Source: Prorocentrum cordatum (taxonomy: Eukaryota > Sar > Dinophyceae > Prorocentrales > Prorocentraceae). Taken from it: a stretch of 64,000 bases of DNA. Numbering within the stretch: the first letter of the stretch is position 1; each line of letters begins with the position of its first letter. This document shows, piece after piece, positions 1-10,781 of the stretch. The position numbers and the translations under genes were made by a program. Location of the stretch: the NCBI GenBank assembly GCA_963575745.1, contig CAUYUJ010016484.1, positions 166,501 to 230,500 of the forward strand, given 5' to 3'. The notes beneath the pieces were generated by a model. That model did not search any database. It was not told the DNA's origin and saw nothing but the letters and a program-made list of their open reading frames with translations.

Positions 1-237
1 TCGGGCTTCGAGAGCCCTGCGATGCCCGAGGGCTTCTGTGGGCCCAAAGGCCATGGCCATCGAAGGTTCTCCGCCGCTGGTGCGTCCGCTATGCACCGCG
101 CTGCTCTGCATGTGCACACCCACGGGAGGAGGCTTCACTGGCACACGCACGCTCCCCTCGACACCGTAGCGCTCTGCCGCTGGCAGGCTGGTCTCCTACC
201 TGACGCGCCTGCGCTGTCAGAGGCGTGCAACGAGGCG
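1..237. other. unassigned GC-rich DNA
   Basis: This stretch precedes the first recognisable repeat unit. I see no domain, RNA gene or second copy in the window. Its short open frames lack recognisable motifs. Confidence 0.4.
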
Positions 238-1676
238 GGCGTCCAAGAGGAGGGGGGCGCAAGTCGTGGCTGGCGGCACGTGCGCGGCCAAGGGGGCGCC
301 CAGGAACGCATCGAAATGAGATGAGCCGCCACGAATTCTGGGGAGATCTCATGGCCCCCGCCATGATATCCACCCTCGTGGCCGCCCCCGATACGTGAGC
401 AGGGACCGACCGTCCTGACTTTTTTATAAGCCTACCACGACATGTTGTCAGAACCCGACAATGCTCTAAGAACAAAGCAATGCTCTTAGAACATCGACCC
501 GATACATTGTAAAACAAGCCAGTCCCAGCCAGAACTGCTCTCAGAACACTTTGTGCAGACCACAAGAGGCTCCTAGAACATTGCTTGGTCGGCCTCTAGG
601 CGGGCCAGAGGACGCTTCGCCACTGCTTGAGATGCTGCCTAGCTTGGCGCCCTGCGACGGGGGCGTCCAAGAGGGGGGGGCGCAAATCGTGGCTGGCGGC
701 ACGTGCGCGGCCAAGGGGGCGTCCAGGAACGCATCGAAATAAGATGAGCCGCCACGAACTCTGGGGAGATCTCATGGCCCCCGCCATGATATCCACCCTC
801 GTGGCCGCCCCCGATACTTGAGCAGGGACCGACCGTCCTGGCTTTTTTTATAAGCCTACCACGACATGTTGTCAGAACCCGACAATGCTCTAAGAACAAA
901 GCAATGCTCTTAGAACATCGACCCGATACATTGTAAAACAAGCCAGTCCCAGCCAGAAGTGTTCTCAGAACACTTCGTGCAGACCACAAGAGGCTCCTAG
1001 AACATTGCTTGGTCGGCCTCTAGGCGGGCCAGAGGACGTTTCGCCACTGCTTGAGATGCTGCCTAGCTTGGCGCCCTGCGACGGGGGCGTCCAAGAGGGG
1101 GGGGCGCAAATCGTGACTGGCGGCACGTGCGCGGCCAAGGGGGCGTCCAGGAACGCATCGAAATAAGATGAGCCGCCACGAACTCTGGGGAGATCTCATG
1201 GCCCCCGCCATGATATCCATCCCTCGTTGCCGCCCCCGATACTTGAGCAGGGACCGACCGTCCTGGCATTTCTACAGGCCCACCACGACATGTTCTCAGA
1301 ACCCGACAATCCTCTAAGAACACAAGCAATGTTCTCAGAACATAAACCCGATATGTTAAAACAAGCCAGTCCCAGCCAGAACTGCTTTCAGAACACTTCG
1401 TGCAGACCACAAGAGGCTCCTAGAACATTGCTTGGTCGGCCTCTAGGCGGGCCAGAGGACGCTTCGCCACTGCTTGAGATGCTGCCTAGCTTGGCGCCCT
1501 GCGACGGGGGCGTCCAAGGGGGTGGGCGCAAATCGTGGCTGGCGGCACGTGCGCGGCCAAGGGGGCGTCCAGGGACGCATCGAAATGAGATGAGCCGCCG
1601 CGAACTCTGGGGAGATCTCATGGCCCCCGCCACGATACCCACCCCTCGAAGCCGCCCCTGATACTTGAGCAGGGCT
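238..1676. repeat. tandem repeat, unit about 424 bp, ~3.4 copies
   Basis: The junction CTAGGCGGGCCAGAGGA recurs at about 596, 1020 and 1443, giving periods of 424 and 423 bp. A partial first unit begins near 238, and similarity ends near ACTTGAGCAGGG at about 1676. Each unit runs from a GC-rich half (GGGGGCGTCCAAGAG, GATCTCATGGCC) into an AT-richer half with TTTTTTATAAGCC. The reverse-strand open frames are repeated and share no recognised domain, so I do not call genes. A diverged relative of the GC-rich half lies at about 55710-55867. Confidence 0.9.
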
Positions 1677-1962
1677 GGCTGGCTTGGCGCCCTGCGGCGC
1701 CTTCCCCGAGCCCGCGGGCGCTGGCGGCTGCCCCGCCTCGGCAGCCGCCTGCCGCGCCGGCGCCGCCGCCGCCCCCTCGGAGCCGCGCCGCGCCCGGCGC
1801 CGCGCGCCGCGCCCCCCGCGCTGGCCCGCCGCCTCCCCCGGGCCCGCGGCGCCCGCGGGCCCGCGCCTGCTCGGCGGCGGCCGGCCGCGCCGGCGCCGCC
1901 GCGGCCGCCTCGGCGCCTGGCCGCGCCGGGCGCCGCGCGCCGGGCTTCTTGCGCTTGGCCAT
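1675..1962 (-). CDS. possible first exon, basic Ala/Arg/Gly-rich protein (hypothetical)
   Basis: On the minus strand an ATG at 1962-1960 opens MAKRKKPGARRP followed by an Ala-, Arg- and Gly-rich stretch. GC content is extreme. The start resembles a basic nuclear-protein N-terminus, but the composition alone would keep frames open, and I recognise no family. A mini-element is inserted immediately upstream of the ATG. This may be a genuine exon fragment or only GC-rich DNA. Confidence 0.2.
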
Positions 1963-1965
1963 CGG

Positions 1966-2178
1966 TTTGGGCGCCCGAAATGGGCACGGAGAGAATGGGC
2001 ACAGTGCCCAACAGCAAATGTTGTCCCAGACCAACAGCGGCCGCCGTTGGACAGGCAGCCCTCTGTCTCGAATGGACACAGGCCGCGGCGGCGTGGACAG
2101 CGAGTCCTGTTCAGAATGAACAAGAACTGCTGTTGAGCATTGTACCCGTTCTTTCCGTACCCATTTCGGGCGTCCAGA
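1966..2178. mobile_element. 213-bp inverted-repeat element (family 1), TSD ATCGG
   Basis: The ends are inverted repeats of roughly 55 bp. The left arm begins TTTGGGCGCCCGAAATGGG, and the right arm reads as its imperfect reverse complement, ending TTTCGGGCGTCCAGA. ATCGG lies directly before (1961-1965) and after (2179-2183), which is a 5-bp target-site duplication. The interior has no coding content. This is a MITE-like element; I saw only one copy in the window. Confidence 0.75.
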
Positions 2179-2335
2179 ATCGGGGCGCGCCGCGGCGGCC
2201 GAGCGCAGCGGGACCAGCGCCCCCGCTCCCCGTCGACGGAATTGGGCGAAGCGAGGGGACGGGGACAAGATCGGACTGGGCTGCGCAAGTCTCATCCCGC
2301 ACCCCCGACGTCACGACCCTTTCCGGAAGCGACCC

Positions 2336-2490
2336 ACCCAGAGGTCCGGAACCTTTCCCCGAGACCGGCTTCTCATCCTGAGCCGTCTCTTCACGGTCCC
2401 GAGGGCCGGCAAGGGCCCCCAGAGGCCGAACACAGCGCAAAACCTCCCGTCGTGATGTTTTCGCAGCGCGAGGGGGTCTGGGATTCGGGG
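2336..2490 (+). repeat. dispersed repeat E, copy 1
   Basis: The segment is alignable by eye with 48945-49095. Shared landmarks in order are CCCAGAGGTC, GACCGG, CCCGAGGGCCGG, AGGGCCCCC, ACCTCCCGTCG and GAGGGGGTCTGGG. No clear ends or TSD are visible. A more distant relative may lie at 40150-40440. No coding role is evident. Confidence 0.6.
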
Positions 2491-2714
2491 CTCCCTGAGA
2501 ACCGAGGGTTCCTGGGCGCAGCGGGCGCGGCGGCCGTTGGAGAGCGCTCCACGAAGCGTGCCGGACCGCTCTGGAACGAGACCTCCGGGTCCTGGGCCCG
2601 CCCGAGACGAGGCCCCCGCCTCCATCCAGGACGTGGGCTGATGGCCGGAGGGGTGCCCCGAGAGGGGGCCCGAAATCCTGGCGTCGCACTTTTTCACAAC
2701 GGGCGTGATTTCGC

Positions 2715-2835
2715 CATCGCTCGGGCGTCCATTCCCTGTGTTTTTTCCGCTTTCGTGCGTGGCTTCTTCGCCAAATGGTCAAGGATGCTCCTCGATGGTC
2801 CCCGCCGAAAGAAAAATGCACACGTCCGAGCGATG
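2715..2835. mobile_element. ~121-bp inverted-repeat element (family 2), copy 1
   Basis: It begins CATCGCTCGG and ends CCGAGCGATG, a perfect 10-bp inverted repeat. The core (CATTCCCTGTG, TTCTTCGCCAAATG, GATGCTCCTCGATGGTCC) is shared with copies at 21606, 22670 and 49278. There is no coding content and I could not define a TSD. It is interpreted as a non-autonomous DNA element. Confidence 0.75.
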
Positions 2836-3300
2836 CCGAGTGATCGCTCCACTGCAAGCCCCCGGACCCTCACATACATACCGATCCGGCCTGAAAAATG
2901 ACGCGGACAGATGGGGTCCAGGGCTCTGGGCGTGATTTTTTGCGATGTTGCATTTCGGCTTGCAACGGCGGATTTCACGGGGGAAGGGTCCCATGGGCCT
3001 CCGTCGGATTTCCTTGTGTGTTTTCACGGGGAACCCTCGCCAGGCCGCGGGATCGTCAAGACGTGGAGGCGGGAAGCGGGAAGGAGGAGGCGCTTTAGGG
3101 GAAAGTGGAAGCGGTTTCGAAATGGGAGGGGGAAACGGAAAGGGGAAGGAGGAGGCGTTTCTTGGGGGAAGCAGGAGGCGTTTTTGAGAGGGGAGGGGGC
3201 AAGGGAAGGGGGGAAGGTGGAGGCGGGAAAGAGGCAAGGGGGGGGGGGGGAGGGGCGGGAAAAGGATCTCAGAGGGGGAGGGGCCCGCTGATCAGCTTGG
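2836..3300. other. unassigned DNA grading into a purine-rich tract
   Basis: The first ~220 bases show nothing recognisable. From about 3060 to 3290 the strand becomes GGA/GGGA-rich (GGGAAGGAGGAGGCG, GGAAACGG), a degenerate purine tract typical of this window. Frames open here are compositional. Confidence 0.5.
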
Positions 3301-4130
3301 GTGGGGGGGAGGGGCGCTCGGCCGCGCCAGGGGCAAGGGGGCGCGGGCCGGCCCCCCGAGAGCCAGCGGCTGCGAGCCGCCTGCCCGGCAGCTCCTCGCG
3401 GCTGGCAGCGCGCGGCGGCGAGCGCGGGGGAGCCAGAGACTGGAGGGGCCCAGGGGGACACACATAGATCGGCACGCAGTCAAGGATGCCAATGTTCTCG
3501 CATGTTTCCTGCAGTGTGTTCTCCCCTCCATTCGGGTTCCTGTACAAGGCGTTCCTTTGCAAGCACGTCGTCTTCGGCACCGCCTGATCCCGAGGCTTTG
3601 CCTCCTCCTGGCCTTGCCGTCAAGCCTCTCCTTCTATCCCCCCCTCGTTGTTAATTCAAGCTTCGCGCGGCCCGCTTAGCTTCGACCGGAAGAGGCGCGG
3701 TCTCGACCCGCGAATCCAAAAAAGTGTTGTCCCCTCCATTTCCAACACATTCTGTCGTTTCACGAATGTAAGCGTTGATGGGCGTTTGTGTAGATTTCCC
3801 CCTCCTGACTCACACGTGGGGGGCGCAACGCGCGGAAATGCTGTTTTTTGTTGCGGGGGCAGCGGCCCCCCGGAAGCTCTCGGCGGGGCGCAACTATATA
3901 TTGGAGGCTGCCCCGCGGGCTTTGCCCCCCCAGCAGCGATCGAAAACACCGTTTGAAAACGTTGGCCGGCCGAAAGATCTAGCACCGAAGGCCTGCCGAG
4001 GCCGAAATCGCAGACCACGGCCAGGACCCAACTTGCAGACGCGAGGCGAAGACGACAAAAACCAGGCCCCATCCCTGAAAAAAACCGTGCGCCTCGCCAC
4101 TTGCCGCTTGAGTCCTGGAGCCTCCGTCCC
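3301..4130. other. low-copy DNA; weak minus-strand open frame
   Basis: No repeat family from elsewhere in the window is seen. On the minus strand an open frame from 3580 reads MPKTTCLQRNALYRNPNGGE and continues ENTLQETCENIGILDC. It looks protein-like, but it is short and I do not recognise it. It could be a single exon or chance. Confidence 0.3.
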
Positions 4131-4188
4131 CTCTTCCTCCTCCTCCTCCTCCTCCTCCTCCTCCTCCTCCTCCTCCTCCTCCTCCTCC
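4131..4188. repeat. (TCC)n microsatellite
   Basis: Uninterrupted TCC/CTC triplets occupy this stretch. The poly-Ser, poly-Leu and (minus-strand) poly-Glu frames across it are compositional. Confidence 0.95.
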
Positions 4189-4431
4189 ACTTCTTCCATG
4201 AATACTAGTCCAGCAATTTGGTTTTATCAGTCGTGCCATGATCATTGAAGCTATCCGTACTCTTGCGCGCACTACTTGTAACATGGCGTTTCGTAGTCAT
4301 GGTTGTAGTATGGATAATCGTTTTTCTCGTATGGCTATTCTTCGTATTAGCATTGGTCCTACACTTTTCCTTGTTCGTATATGTGCAGCTGCCAGTAGCC
4401 TCTTATCAGGTTTAGCACCGTTCGTATTCCT

Positions 4432-4606
4432 CATCAGCACCACCATTGTTGTCACCACCACCGCCGCCATCATCATCAACATCATCATCATCAACATCAT
4501 CATGATCACCATCAGCATCATCATGCCCATCATCACCTCCACCACCACCTCCATCACCACCATCATTATCATCCTCATCCTCCTCATCATCATCAGCATC
4601 ATCGTT
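4432..4606. repeat. (ATC)n-type microsatellite, block 1
   Basis: CAT/ATC triplets with CAC interruptions. It abuts a 137-bp segment whose second copy also abuts a larger (ATC)n block at 6160. Confidence 0.9.
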
Positions 4607-4663
4607 TGGGTACCTCCGGGCCTGTAGTGCATGGGACAGGTCGTTCCTGTCTCACTCGCAGAT

Positions 4664-4800
4664 GCTGCGGCATGCGGCGGGGTGCAGCAACATTCGCCGC
4701 AGTGCGCTTTGAGGTCCATGCTGGTGCTGCACACCAACATGGTCGGCTCCCCGCCTCTGCCCACGTAGACATTGATTGCCCTTGGGCGCCCGCGCGACCA
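4664..4800 (-). pseudogene. duplicated Cys-rich coding-like segment, copy A
   Basis: This segment and 6021-6158 are direct repeats. On the minus strand both keep the same frame and encode a peptide containing VYVGxGGEPT, CSTS and HCGECCCTPP. Some differences between the copies are silent: GAA/GAG for Glu, TGC/TGT for Cys and a Val codon. This hints that the peptide was coding when duplicated. I do not recognise the family. It could be an exon or an ORF-bearing repeat. Confidence 0.35.
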
Positions 4801-5990
4801 TAATTCATCATCTTCCTGCATCTGACTCAGATTTCTGGCAATGGCGGTGCAGCGGTTGACGCTCACGTTCACGTCCACCTACACCTGCCCTCGGGCTCCA
4901 GGTGTCCCTCGTGCGCTGGCGGCATCGGCGCCAAACAGTCTATGGACTCGGCATGTCCACCTGGTGCCACCACGTCCTCTTCCCCTTCGGCTTCTATGTG
5001 GGGTTCAACTTCGGCCACACTCGTGGCGGCTCCTGCTTGCGGCAGCGGGCGGCTCACCTCAGGCGGCGGCTCCCGCGGAAGCGGCTCCCGCGGCGGCGGA
5101 TCCCAAGGCAGCAGTTCCCACGGCGGTGCCTCCCACGGCGGCGGCCCCAACGGCGGCTCTGGGCTCCCACGGCGCCGGCTACCAGGGAGGGGGTTCCCAC
5201 GGCTGTTCCCGCGGCGACGGCTCCCACGGAGGCGGCTCCCACGGCGGCGGCTCCGCCGAAGACGACTCCCACGGCAGCGGTCCTCACTGAGGCTGGTCCC
5301 GCGGCGGCGGCTCCCACGGAGGCGGTTCCCGCGGCGGCGGTTCCCACGGCGGCTCCCGCGGCGGTTGCCGCGGAGATGGCTCCCATGGTGGCGGTTCTCA
5401 CGGCTCCCACGGCGGCGGTTCCCCCAGCCCCGTCAGCTACCACCGCGGGTCCCCGGGCGGCATCTCCCGCGATGCGGCTCTCACGACAGCGGCTTCCACT
5501 AGGAGGCTACTCCCACAGCGGCAGTTCCAAAGGCGGCGGTTCCTACGGAGGTGGGCCCCACGTCGTCGGCTCCCACAGCGCCAGCTCCCACGGAGGCAGC
5601 TCTCAACGCGGCGGTTCCCGCGTCGGCTCCCATAGCGGCGGTTCCCACGGAGGCGGCTCCCGCGGCGGCGTCTTCCTCTCAGGCGACTCCCAGCCGAGCG
5701 GCTCCCACTCAAGCGGCTACCGCGGCGACGCCTCCCACGGCGGCGCCTCCCACGGCGGCGGCTCCCGCGGCGGCTCCCGCGGAGGCGGCTCCTACGCGCA
5801 GCTGCTCCCACGAAGACGGCTCCTACGTTCCCAGGGGCGGCTCCTACGGCGGCGGTTTCCACGCGGCGGCTCCCACTCGCGGCGACTCCCACGCTGGCGA
5901 CGCGCAAAGCGACCATGGACGAAGTGTACGACGACTAGAAGGCGCTCGACCAAGCGGAGGAACGGCGGCTCCCTCAGTCGCTGGCTCCTT
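4801..5990. repeat. GC-rich degenerate short-period repeat
   Basis: Variants of GGCGGCTCCCACGGCGG recur with 12-15 bp spacing across most of 4.87-5.9 kb. All forward frames stay largely open and translate as (S/R)HGGGS-like, LPRRR-like or AAPTAA-like strings, as expected for triplet-phased low complexity. I call no gene. The block is bounded by the two copies of the Cys-rich segment. Confidence 0.7.
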
Positions 5991-6020
5991 CGCGGCAGGG
6001 CAATGGCGTCCATGGCAGGT

Positions 6021-6158
6021 GCTGCGGCACGCGGCGGGGTGCAACAACACTCGCCGCAGTGCACTGCGAAGCCATTGCTGGTGCTGCACGCCAGCGTGGT
6101 CGGCTCCCCGCCTGGGCCCACGTAAACGTCGAGTGTCCTTCGGCACCCACGCGACCAC
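6021..6158 (-). pseudogene. duplicated Cys-rich coding-like segment, copy B
   Basis: Second copy of the segment at 4664-4800, same orientation. The minus strand encodes VYVGPGGEPT, CSTSNG and HCGECCCTPPRAA in one frame. It is followed on the plus strand by (ATC)n, exactly as copy A follows block 1, so segment and microsatellite probably duplicated together. Confidence 0.35.
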
Positions 6159-6159
6159 C

Positions 6160-6273
6160 AATTATCATCAATAGCATCAGCCTCATCATCAGCATAATCA
6201 ACATCGTCAGCAGCATCATCATCACCACCACCATCACCATCACCAACATCATTAATATCAGCATCATCGCCAG

Positions 6274-6323
<50 letters not shown>

Positions 6324-6555
6324 GTAGTATCATCATCATCATTAGCAGCATCATCACCATGATCATCAACATCATCATCACCGTCCTCATCCTCCTCATC
6401 GTCCTCCTCATCAGGATCAGCAACACCATCATCATCGTCATCATCACCGTCATCATGACCATCCTCATCCTCATCCTCATCCTCATCCTCATCCTCATCC
6501 TCATCATCGTCATCGTCATCGTCATCATAAGCATCACCACCACAACGATCAGAAT

Positions 6556-6586
<31 letters not shown>

Positions 6587-6673
6587 ATCATCACCACCAG
6601 CTTCATCATACTCAACCTCCAACTCCTCCTCACCAGCATTATCACCACCATCATCATCATCACCATCATCAGT

Positions 6674-6756
<83 letters not shown>

Positions 6757-6864
6757 TATCATCGTCATCGTCATCGTCATCGTTATCATCATCATCACCA
6801 GCATCATCACCATCATCAGTATCATCAACATCATCATCACCACAATCATAATCATAATCATCCA
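6160..6864. repeat. (ATC)n microsatellite, block 2
   Basis: About 700 bp of ATC/CAT triplets with CCT, CAC and GTC interruptions. The Asp-, Met- and Ile-rich frames spanning it are artefacts of the repeat. Confidence 0.95.
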
Positions 6865-7600
6865 CTGGTTTCCCTCACCCTCAACGGGCCACATCATCCT
6901 CGCTCCTCCCCTATACCGTCCTTCCCTTCAACATCCTCATCCTCCCCTTCATCCTTCTCCCTCCCCCTCCCCCTCCCCATCCCTTCCCTCCTGCGCCTTC
7001 TCTGTTGCTCCTCCTACGCCCCCCTCCTCCTCCCACCTCCCCCTCCACAGCCTCCTCCCGCGCCTGCCCTTCCACCACCCAAAACGATCCGCCCGGATCT
7101 CCGAAACTTTCTGATCAGTTCTCGGTGAAGGGCATTCGAAAATCAATAACTCAGACCTCCAGACGCCTCGATTCCTGAAACACAGGCATCCCCACGAGGC
7201 CCCCAAGAGGCCTCCAAGAAGGCCCAACAGGGCCCCGAAAGCCCCCGGAGGCTCGCCAAGAAAAACCTCCAAGCGGCCGACCCCGAGGCCTCGAAGAATC
7301 CACCGAGAGGCCCTACGACAGACGCGGGGGCAGGTGCAGGACGACTCGGCAACGGCTGCACACAGACAGCACGACGGGAAGCGGCAGACAGCAAGCGCGA
7401 GATCGGACGTCGCACATCTCCTACTGCAGGTTTGCGTCGTGTCGACTCCGGCATTGGCTCCTGACACCGCGGGGATGAGGGGGAGGCTTTACAACGTGTA
7501 AGAGCAACTTCATCCCAATTCCAACCAAAACCCAACCGAGACCCAACCAGAATGCGGGCAAAACATGTGTATTTTGAGCACCACTTACACGGGTTTTGGC
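6865..7600. other. pyrimidine-rich then mixed DNA
   Basis: 6870-7090 is C/T-rich (CCTCCCC variants). About 7190-7320 carries GAGGCCCCCAAGAGGC units spaced 10-11 bp, a short version of the phased arrays at 18.06 and 24.5 kb. The remainder shows nothing recognisable. Confidence 0.5.
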
Positions 7601-7609
7601 CGCATTTCC

Positions 7610-9023
<1,414 letters not shown>

Positions 9024-9123
9024 NNNNNNNNNNNNNNNNNNNNNNNNNNNNNNNNNNNNNNNNNNNNNNNNNNNNNNNNNNNNNNNNNNNNNNNNNNNNN
9101 NNNNNNNNNNNNNNNNNNNNNNN
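9024..9123. other. assembly gap (100 N)
   Basis: Exactly 100 N characters join the (CCAG)n array to a (CAT)n array. A round 100 is usually a placeholder, so the real size and content are unknown. Confidence 0.99.
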
Positions 9124-9236
9124 TCCTCATGCCTGTTAACATAATCATAGCACATCATAATCCTCACCATCACCATCACCATCACCATCACAATCACCAC
9201 CACCATCACCATCACACTCACCATCATCATCGTAAC

Positions 9237-9280
<44 letters not shown>

Positions 9281-9281
9281 G

Positions 9282-9314
<33 letters not shown>

Positions 9315-9340
9315 AATCATGAACAGCATCAGCATCATAC

Positions 9341-9371
<31 letters not shown>

Positions 9372-9720
9372 AAGCAGCATTATCATCATCAAAAACATCA
9401 CCACCACCACCATCATCATCATCATCACAATCATCATAGTCACCATCATCATCACAACCAGCAGCAGCATCAGCATCAGCATCAGCATCAGCATCAGCAT
9501 CAGCATCAGCATCAGCATCATCTTCATCATCATCATCATCATCAGCAGCAGCAACATCATCATCATCGGCATCATCATCATCCCCTCTCCTCCTCTTTCG
9601 CCTCCTCCTCCTCCTCTTTCTCTTTCTCCTCCTCCTCCTCCTCCTCCTCCTCCTCCGCCCTCCTCCGCCCTCCTCCTCCCCCTCGTCCTCCTCCTCCTCC
9701 TCCTCCTCCTCCTCCTCCGC
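9124..9720. repeat. (CAT)n then (TCC)n microsatellites
   Basis: CAT/CAC/CAG triplets run to about 9584, including a pure (CATCAG)n stretch near 9470-9520. (TCC)n with TTTC interruptions follows to about 9720. The His-rich frame is compositional. Confidence 0.95.
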
Positions 9721-9846
9721 TTTCCGAAGGGTTTTTTTCGTCTCCCGCTACTCTGAACTCCACGAACACTGCGACATCGGTGTAGAACCCCGACCCCTCC
9801 TGGCCAGCCCAGCGCCTGTCGCCCGCTGGCGCGCCGGCTCACCGGC

Positions 9847-10314
9847 TCAGCGGGCGAGCTCCGCGGCCAGCCAGGCCGCCCCCGCCGCCCGGCTCTCGCC
9901 GCCCACGGCCGCCGCCCGGATCTGGGCGGTGGCGCGGTGGAGCGTCACGCTGAGCTCGGCGCCCCACCGCCGAGTCAGCGCGCCGGCGGCCGCCGCCGCA
10001 GAGAGGCCGTCGCCGAGGCCCTGCGCCTGGTCCCGCGCCAACCAGCGAAGCTGCTGGAGTGCCGCCTTGCCGTAGCGGGCGCCGGTCTCCAGCGCCAGCG
10101 GCAGTAGTGGCCAAGGCGCGCGGCCCGCCGGGTAGCGTCGCCGCTTGTCGGCCTCGGCGTCGGGGGCGCTGCAGCGGACGGTCACGTCCGCATACAGCCG
10201 GGGGCTGCCCGCGCGCGGCGCCTTCAGGTCGAGGAGCGCCCCCTCCCGTTCCATCTGGAGCGCCGCTCCGCAGGCATCGCAAGGCGCAGGCGGGGGCGCG
10301 TCCGCCGTGCCTCG
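9847..10314 (-). pseudogene. fragment resembling a retroelement C-terminal domain
   Basis: The minus-strand frame ends at 9847 and reads, in order, DACGAALQ, LLDLKAP, YADVTVRCSAP, EADKRRRYP, PWPLLPLALETG, GKAALQQLRWLAR and LSVTLHRATAQI. The pattern D..DVTV..(A)DK..Y....F.P...ET.G is familiar from C-terminal tails of RT-bearing repeats in algae and plants; that is recollection, not a search. Its 5' side is lost in the (GGA)n tract at 10317. It may be an older element fragment opposed to element 1. Confidence 0.35.
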
Positions 10315-10316
10315 GC

Positions 10317-10453
10317 GGAGGAGGAGGAGAGGTGGAAGAGGAGGAGGAGGAGGAGGAGGAGGAGGAGGAGGAGGAGGGGGAGGAGGAGGAGGAGGAGGAG
10401 GAGGAGGAGGAGGGGGAGGGGAGGAGGAGGAGGAGGAGGAGGAGGAGGAGGAG
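10317..10453. repeat. (GGA)n microsatellite
   Basis: Near-pure GGA triplets with a few GGGGGA interruptions. They truncate the minus-strand retroelement-like fragment and open spurious Glu- and Gly-rich frames upstream of the real start at 10782. Confidence 0.95.
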
Positions 10454-10628
10454 AAGCATCGGTCCCAGGCGGGGACGGGCACTTGTCGGGCCGTGCGGGA
10501 GCCGCACCGAGCGCGGCGTGCCCGGCGGCGAGCGGCGCTGGCCACCCCCCTGGCGCAAGAGTGGCCCCACCTGCTCTTCCTGCTCTCCTCTTGATCCCTG
10601 CTCGTACACCTTGACGTTCCTCCTTTTC

Positions 10629-10665
10629 CTCCTCCTCCTCCTCCTCCTCCTCCTCCTCCTCCCCG
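10629..10665. repeat. (TCC)n microsatellite at the 5' edge of element 1
   Basis: A pure CTC/TCC run ends 8 bp before the spliced-leader relic. Another pyrimidine triplet tract lies downstream of the element's 3' end (16.79-17.13 kb), so the element may have landed in a TCC array. Confidence 0.9.
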
Positions 10666-10672
10666 CTGCTGC

Positions 10673-10694
10673 ACCGTATCCATTTTGGCTCAAG
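10673..10694 (+). other. relic dinoflagellate spliced leader (SL)
   Basis: The 22 bases include CCATTTTGGCTCAAG at 10680-10694, preceded by ACCGTAT. The canonical dinoflagellate leader has CCGTAG before the same 15-mer, so the match is 21 of 22 if its first base is taken as variable. The SL is added to mRNAs by trans-splicing. A genomic copy just before an ORF means that an SL-bearing transcript was reverse transcribed and inserted. No snRNA-like downstream region or GT donor follows (it continues TCATTG), so this is not an SL RNA gene. Confidence 0.85.
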
Positions 10695-10781
10695 TCATTG
10701 AGCTGGCACCAAGGGATCAGCAGCCCCACAGTTCCAGGGACGGGTTCCCGTCCCGTCGGCAACCATTCCTCCCACACGAAG

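Noticed and set aside
3894-4284. Acidic or poly-Ser proteins across TCC/GGA tracts here and at many other sites
   Set aside because: Every such frame coincides with a triplet microsatellite and has no flanking domain.
10673-10694. SL RNA gene
   Set aside because: The leader has a mismatch, no GT donor follows and no snRNA-like body is present; it is a retroposed relic.
10059-10781. Upstream extension of the element 1 ORF
   Set aside because: It crosses the SL relic and a GGA array; the transcript would begin at the SL, so the ATG at 10782 is the sensible start.
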